This document shows positions 58,691 to 64,000 of a DNA stretch of 64,000 nucleotides, in pieces (the stretch's first letter is position 1; every line of letters begins with the position of its first letter). The DNA lies in assembly GCA_902729315.2 (NCBI GenBank), contig LR746272.1, positions 12,476,327-12,540,326 of the forward strand. The letters run 5' to 3'. This DNA comes from Spirodela intermedia. Taxonomy: Eukaryota > Streptophyta > Magnoliopsida > Alismatales > Araceae. The notes under the pieces were generated by a model. That model did no database searches, was not told where the DNA came from, and saw only the letters and a list, made by a program, of their open reading frames with translations. The position numbers and the translations under genes are program-made.

Positions 58691-61600
58691 TTACTCAAAG
58701 AGATCATCATAGGCAACAGGCTTGCGTATTCTGCTTATTATAGAAGACCTCTCCTCCTTGGAATCGATCAGCGTAGATGCAGGAGGCTGTTCTTCCGTAG
58801 GCTTAAGATCATCCAGTTCTTGCGCCTCAGACCCTGGCCGTTCTTCTGCCGGCTGAAGGTCACCATCCAGTTCTTGCCCCACGGACCCCTCTGCTTCACA
58901 TGAAGTTGATGGAAAGATGGCAGCTTCATTCACCTTTCTTACTTCCGTAGCTTTGAGTGGTTTGAACTGTCTCTGCAGTAAACAAAGAAAACGGTGAAAA
59001 ATCAATGTCCAGAGATCTTCATCCCCATCGAGTGAAACTATACCACAGATAGGCGATCCGGGATTATGAAGGTTTCATCTTTACTGGGTCATCATATACA
59101 CGATTTAAATCGTAAAATTGCCTTTAAATACTTACTTAATAGCAATTATAAAGGGAACATTTCAACTACTTGTGCCCGTGGTCTCCGCATTGATCTGTAT
59201 GGAAGCACGAGCCACCCTTGGCAGAAAGAACGAGGATATATAACCAGTGAAAATACACATGATTGTTTAATCGACAGTATCTGAGTGTACCAACACAACT
59301 GGTTGATGGGGAGTGTTCACAGATCAATCGCGTAGCCATTGGTGAAACTGTCCTCATCTTTCTGTTTTTCGGGCATCATTTCAAGAATAAAAATCATCTG
59401 ACACCCCCATAAGCCATTTTCTTTTCATCTACACAAGTCGCAGAATATAATAAGTGGCGACATAGAATGTTCCACAGCGCAAATGTCTTGTGGGGAAGGA
59501 GCAAGTAACAGCCATCAAACAAGTAATCTGCATCATGTTCTCAGGAATCGTGGCATTAAAATGATTTTCTCCCTTGGGGGAAAAATAAATGCAAACAATC
59601 TCCTAATCTAGGAATAAAGGCGGACAATTGAAAGCATGTTTAGCTTTATTAAAGAAAATGATGAGAGATATTCATGGATAGGAGACAAGGAAACCCTAGG
59701 CAAGTGCTTGGCACTCCCTAGTAGATCATAAACATGAAACAAGAGTAGGCTAGAATTTCACCAAATTTTTTACTTAACCTTCTGATGAGACATAAGACGA
59801 AAAATGAGATAAGAATAGGATAATGATGCTGACGAATTTAGATGGGTTTTCAAAATATACATAGGGACGGCCTGAGAAGAGAAAGTAGAAACTCCAAATA
59901 ACCCACCATGTGCCTTGGAACACTAGGGAGGAAGAGGTAGGTCTAACCGAAAAACGAAGATGTCATTTGCAGGCCGGGAAGGTCGAATCAGAAGCTAGGC
60001 TTGCATCAGAGAATACAACACTGAATGGGTTACACAGGATACAAGTCAAAAATAAAGCGTGGCAGGAATTACATATTGGTTCTGCATTTCCCCTTTCTCC
60101 CCACAGGCTTATATCTTTGTTAGAGTTGAGGCCAGGTCGTTTTTTTTCGTGTTTCCTCCTAACATCATGACTGATATTTCGTAATCACAATCTTCTGTTT
60201 ATGAAATGTGTTAGACTATTGCTTTACGTATTTCCAAGTGTCGCACGCACAAGAATAGATCGTAAATAAAACTCGACACAGCATCACAATTATGCAGTAG
60301 ATATCCGATAATCATCAGCATGATAGGGTAAAAAGACATACAAAAAGGGGGGAAACACAAATGTGAACAATGAGGATGTCTGTAACTACCTCAAACTCTC
60401 TTCCCTTTGCCATGATTTCTTTATAAGCCTTGGGTTCACGTGCTTTCAGGATGTTCCACAGTATGCCACCACCTGATCGTAAGCGCTTCCCATCGGCGGT
60501 CTTCTGCCCACCACAACTCTGGATTGCATCCACCTGTATGTTACAAACAAGATTATATACCCAACCATAGGAGACGATTGGATTGGAGTAAACTTTAAAG
60601 AGAATCATACTGATCAATCTTCTTTTATGGGAAAAACATGAGTAGGATAAGTTAGACAAGCGATTGCTCTACAGTTTACGAACTATAACCCTAAAGGAGA
60701 GAAAAATGTGATGCAAGTTCTCTTTATTTCTTGAGGCTATATACCTCTTTGACAAGATCACTGACAGCGGAAACACCAAGACAACCAACTGCATTCCAGA
60801 CCAAGTAGGATTTCTTCTCCCTTAGATGTCTACATGTGTTAATAACGAACCTGCCAACGAAACACAGAATACATGAGATGGCTAGTTTCAAAAACACGGT
60901 ATGAGAGTAATGTCATAACGGATGCAGAGTAATTAAGCACGCTGGAAATAAAATAATATAAGAAATCATAGTTTTAGAAGAAAATTCTCCCCCTGAGCTA
61001 ACACAGATTCGTAAAAAGAAACTGAAACCGAAAAATCTAACATCCCTAGCAAGGATATGAGATAAACTAGAGGTAATCTACAACTAGAATACAGTCAAAA
61101 GAGAAGGTTACTCTAAGCCCACTGAGAAAGAAATAAAATTTAGAATTTCATTAGTTTTATCTTGATCCCCTATAGATGAACTGTGGAGGGGCATTATTGT
61201 TAACTAAATGACATGAGTATGAACTATAACTCAGAAGGTATTACCTTCCAGATTTCATATGCAAAAAAATCTATACGGCCAGTACAAAAATAATTTTATA
61301 CATCCAACCATCCAAATGAACTTTATTTTTCTACCACTAGAAAAGAGCGCCAGAGAATATGAAAATCACAAGTTGCTCTGTAGGAAACAAGATTTTCATC
61401 TGACTGAAAAACCAGAGGTTGGTAGTCTGATCTGTTTGATCAAGACCACATAGAATTACTCCACCTGAGCGGTTCCAATTGTATTTGTGCTTTGGTGGCT
61501 CAGAATCGCAGACCCACTGTGACTTGCTCTACTGTTTCAAAGCTACACGCACTATCAAAAGTCTAAGACCAGAGGATATGGGAAGAAAAGCAACTATTGT

Positions 61601-62909
61601 TTCACAATTACACGGCAATATCAGAAGTCCAAGACCAAAGAACGTCGGAAGAAAAACACCAACAATCCACTGTCTGCTCAAGTCTCTTCGCATGCTTTGA
61701 TCCAGCATGTTACACTTTCCGAGGCAAATGATCTCACCAACACCATGGCAAAAAGTTGGCAGGGGCTAGATGGTTATTGACACACGTGCTGCCTCTACAA
61801 ACAATTTATGAAGTGCACAACGAAGGCACAGATGAATAAACATAACGTGCCGAAAATATCAGTTCAGGTAGGCAATGTGGTACTCTCTTGTGGCCTCAGG
61901 GTAATACTTTTGTCCACATGTCACAATCCGATCTTCCGGGTCTGACATTTTTAAAGCACAACCTCCTAAAAAAAACTGTTTAATTATCAAAGAACAGCAG
62001 GGTGGTACTGGGGGATAAGCATGAACCACAGAATCTGGTTCAAAACACAATGCCCCTGTTTGATCTTTATGATTTTGGTGCCTTTGATTAGTTTTCTCCT
62101 GGTACACAACGTATGATATCACTGGGCCACCTAGTGTCCTTTTGAAGCTGCTGCTCATCCTTTTAAAAGAACTTTTTCCACCTTGCCCCATCAAATTCTT
62201 CAGGAAAAAATTAATCGGCTACTTGGTAAATAGTCCATCATCCTTCTCTGAAAGTTAAATTTCATAATCGACTGGACGGAATAAACCACTTTTATAAATA
62301 AAAAAACGAAAAAATCCGAGGAAGCGTAATAGACGGAGGCAATGTATAAGCTCTTCGGATAGACACAAGCAGAAAAAATATATTTATGCTACAAATGAAA
62401 TCAATTTAACTTTTTATGGAAGAAAACTTACAAAAAAAGAAGCGAGAGAACTGTTAAAACGTGAGAAAATACACCGTCAACCATCCATTCACATCGATTT
62501 GGCCCATGTCCTCCGTAATTTAGTTACAAGGAAAATTGATACTGGCGGAAAAACAACAACAACGGCAACAAGAGGTGTAATGACGAGAGAGGAAGAGATT
62601 GGCGTAAACGTACCGGTTTATGTCGGTGACCCTTACATCCGAGGGTGCCCGTTTCTTCTTCTTGAGCCTCTTATGCCTCTTTCCGCTGGTCTTAACCCCT
62701 AACCCTCGCTGAGACTCGCCGCGACCCTGGACGACGCCACCCCCCTCTCCCCCGCCTCCATCAGGCGGTCGGGCAAGATGATCGGAGCCGCCCTCGTGGG
62801 CCTCCGCATCAAGCATCTCAACGTCGTCCACAAGGATTTCATCGTCATCTAGGGCTTCCCCATCTTCGAAGATGGTTTCCAGCACACTCTTCCCCGCTGG
62901 GAGAGCCAT
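58691..62909 (-). CDS. PHAX: PHAX-like RNA export adaptor
   Basis: Four exons, 62909-62614, 60850-60745, 60533-60390 and 58972-58691, join in phase to 275 residues. The acidic N-terminus (EALDDDEILVDDVEM) is followed by a glycine-rich stretch and a basic patch KRHKRLKKKKR (77-87). The RNA_GG_bind/PHAX domain spans about 92-182, with REKKSYLVWNAVGCLGVSAV and SCGGQKTADGKRLRSGGG then ILWNILK. The tail (183-275) is acidic, Glu/Pro-rich. Animal PHAX binds capped U snRNA and the cap-binding complex and recruits CRM1 for export. Plants have this domain, but the export role there is inferred. I chose ATG 62909; the open frame extends upstream without a further ATG. The protein is shorter than animal PHAX (about 390). 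Confidence 0.88.
58973..60389 (-). other. Intron 3 of the PHAX-like gene
   Basis: Donor TTTGAG|GTAGTT, acceptor TTTACTGCAG. AT-rich, with nothing recognisable inside. Confidence 0.7.
60851..62613 (-). other. Intron 1 of the PHAX-like gene
   Basis: 1.8 kb. It contains an exon-like open stretch at about 61859-61970 on the minus strand, preceded by a T-rich TTTTTTTAG acceptor-like site, reading KMSDPEDRIVTCGQKYYPEA and ending in a stop. This could be a cryptic or alternative terminal exon, or a fragment of another gene. No family recognised. Confidence 0.5.
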
Positions 62910-63581
62910 CGACCCAGAAGAAGTTTCGAGGTTCTCCTCCAGCACTCCCCACCTTAACCCCCCCACCCCCCTTAAATATGTTGGGGCGAGCGCCCTCAAA
63001 GCGCCGTTCCCGGAGCTGTGAATTATTGCACGCTTAAATATATCAAAAAGTCACATTTAATACATTTTCTTTTAAAAAATAATTAAAAACATTCACATTC
63101 TCTATGAAACCTTGGGGAGTGAAGCTAATTCGGGGTAGATGTGCTTGGATGGAGCCATTTCCAAATATAGGGGTTGATTTTTCAGAAAATTCTTTTATTT
63201 TTTATGTAATTCTGATAAATCAAAGCATTAGACCCACCAAGCTCGCCTAAAATATTAAGAATATTATCACTTTCAAACAGGAAAATATAAGAAAATATTT
63301 TTAAAAACCTCATTTATTATTTTTTAAAATTGAGGGAGTCGTACGGTTAGATCAGCCACTTGAGATATGGGTTCTACAAACCTAATAATAATAATAATAA
63401 TAATACGTAATATCTAGATTTTAACTATTGGAGCGTTATTGAGTGATTACTTTGAGTATGGCGCTTGACCTAGACCACTCAATCCGTTTTGACCATTTTT
63501 CGGACAGGAAAATAATCAGAATTGGAAAAAAAATCCACTTTAACATATTTTTAATTGAGCAATTAAAACCCGCGTCGAGTC
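62910..63581. other. Intergenic, AT-rich, upstream of the PHAX-like gene
   Basis: Contains the promoter of the PHAX-like gene, an AAT repeat at about 63388-63410 and long A/T-rich stretches. No gene is supported. Confidence 0.6.
63388..63410. repeat. AAT trinucleotide repeat
   Basis: About seven to eight AAT units in the AT-rich spacer. Confidence 0.85.
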
Positions 63582-63911
63582 TTAAAAAATACAAAAGAAT
63601 CTGATAAAAATGGACGCTTTAAAACGATATATAGAAAACGTAATGAGGCCCTTCATCGGACGTGGCGGTGGCATACGGCGGCACTTGTCGCACTTGTGAG
63701 CGACCACGTGGTTGGAGATCCCTCCGCAGTCGTGGCAGAGGACCCGGATATGCGACCTGGCGGCGCCGCCGAGGCTCTCTCTCTTCGAAAAGGAAAGAGG
63801 AGGAAAGAGGAGGGCTTGCTGCGAGTGCTGCTGCATCTCAGTGAGACAGTGGTGGTGGATGGCGTGGCCGCAGGGGAGGACGTTGACATCGGTGGTGGAC
63901 TCGAAGAGGTA
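63582..63911 (-). pseudogene. Truncated CHY/RING ubiquitin-ligase gene (MIEL1/RCHY1-like), 3' end
   Basis: After acceptor CCTCCGCAG the frame reads YLFESTTDVNVLPCGHAIHHH, then CLTEMQQHSQ, the second half of the RING-H2 finger of CHY-type ligases (C, H, H, C ligands visible). The intact family continues with a CPIC pair and about 40 residues before a zinc ribbon. Here HSQ is followed by unrelated QALLFPPLSFSKRES, and the ribbon resumes as VLCHDCGGISNHVVAHKCDKC with its CxxC...CxxC intact. The last two RING cysteines are therefore missing. The frame then runs to a stop at 63582. Upstream exons lie beyond the window. Intact members ubiquitinate transcription factors such as MYBs. It is probably a broken copy, but a shortened expressed gene cannot be excluded. 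Confidence 0.65.
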
Positions 63912-64000
63912 CTGCGGAGGCGGCGGGAAGTCAACCCATCGAGGAAGTGGATCCAGCTACCCAATAAAGCCAGACTAACACTGCGACCCATTGCGTTTTC

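Overview
The window is nuclear DNA of a flowering plant. The evidence is spliced genes with GT-AG introns, plant-specific families (FCS-like zinc finger, MFP1, GNOM-type ARF-GEF), Ty1/copia retrotransposon relics inside introns, and GA/CT microsatellites near gene starts. First exons and intron-poor genes are GC-rich while long introns are AT-rich. This sharp contrast hints at a monocot outside the grasses, but that is an inference. No bacterial, viral or CRISPR-type system is present.

Layout. 1-4.1 kb: a glycine-rich, secreted-type cell-wall protein gene (minus) whose GGIGGG/GGVGGG repeat tract is broken by many one- and two-base indels, and a possible 52-residue small ORF (plus). 4.1-8.5 kb: a two-exon GNOM-family ARF-GEF, most like GNL2 (minus). 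9.2-47.0 kb: one 37.9-kb, 36-exon gene (minus). I could rebuild all its exons in one consistent frame; it encodes 2482 residues and is the plant counterpart of ZFYVE26/spastizin. Its introns carry a decayed copia element with two LTRs, a separate copia reverse-transcriptase scrap, a minisatellite and a long AT/GA microsatellite. 47.0-51.7 kb: a repeat-rich, GC-rich interval without a convincing protein gene; its right end is probably the leader of the next gene. 51.8-52.9 kb: an FCS-like zinc finger (FLZ) protein (plus). 54.7-58.1 kb: MFP1, a plastid thylakoid coiled-coil protein (plus). 58.7-62.9 kb: a PHAX-like snRNA-export adaptor (minus), convergent with MFP1. 63.6-64.0 kb: the 3' end of a CHY/RING (MIEL1/RCHY1-like) gene that looks broken and runs off the window.

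The genes are ordinary unlinked plant loci (membrane traffic, endolysosomal trafficking, SnRK1 adaptor signalling, plastid membranes, RNA export) and do not form a functional cluster. The points most worth checking are the indel-riddled glycine-rich gene, the exact structure of the giant gene including a GC-AG intron, a predicted brefeldin-A-sensitive Sec7 pocket, a spliced leader ORF that would end on top of the FLZ start codon, and the truncated RING gene.
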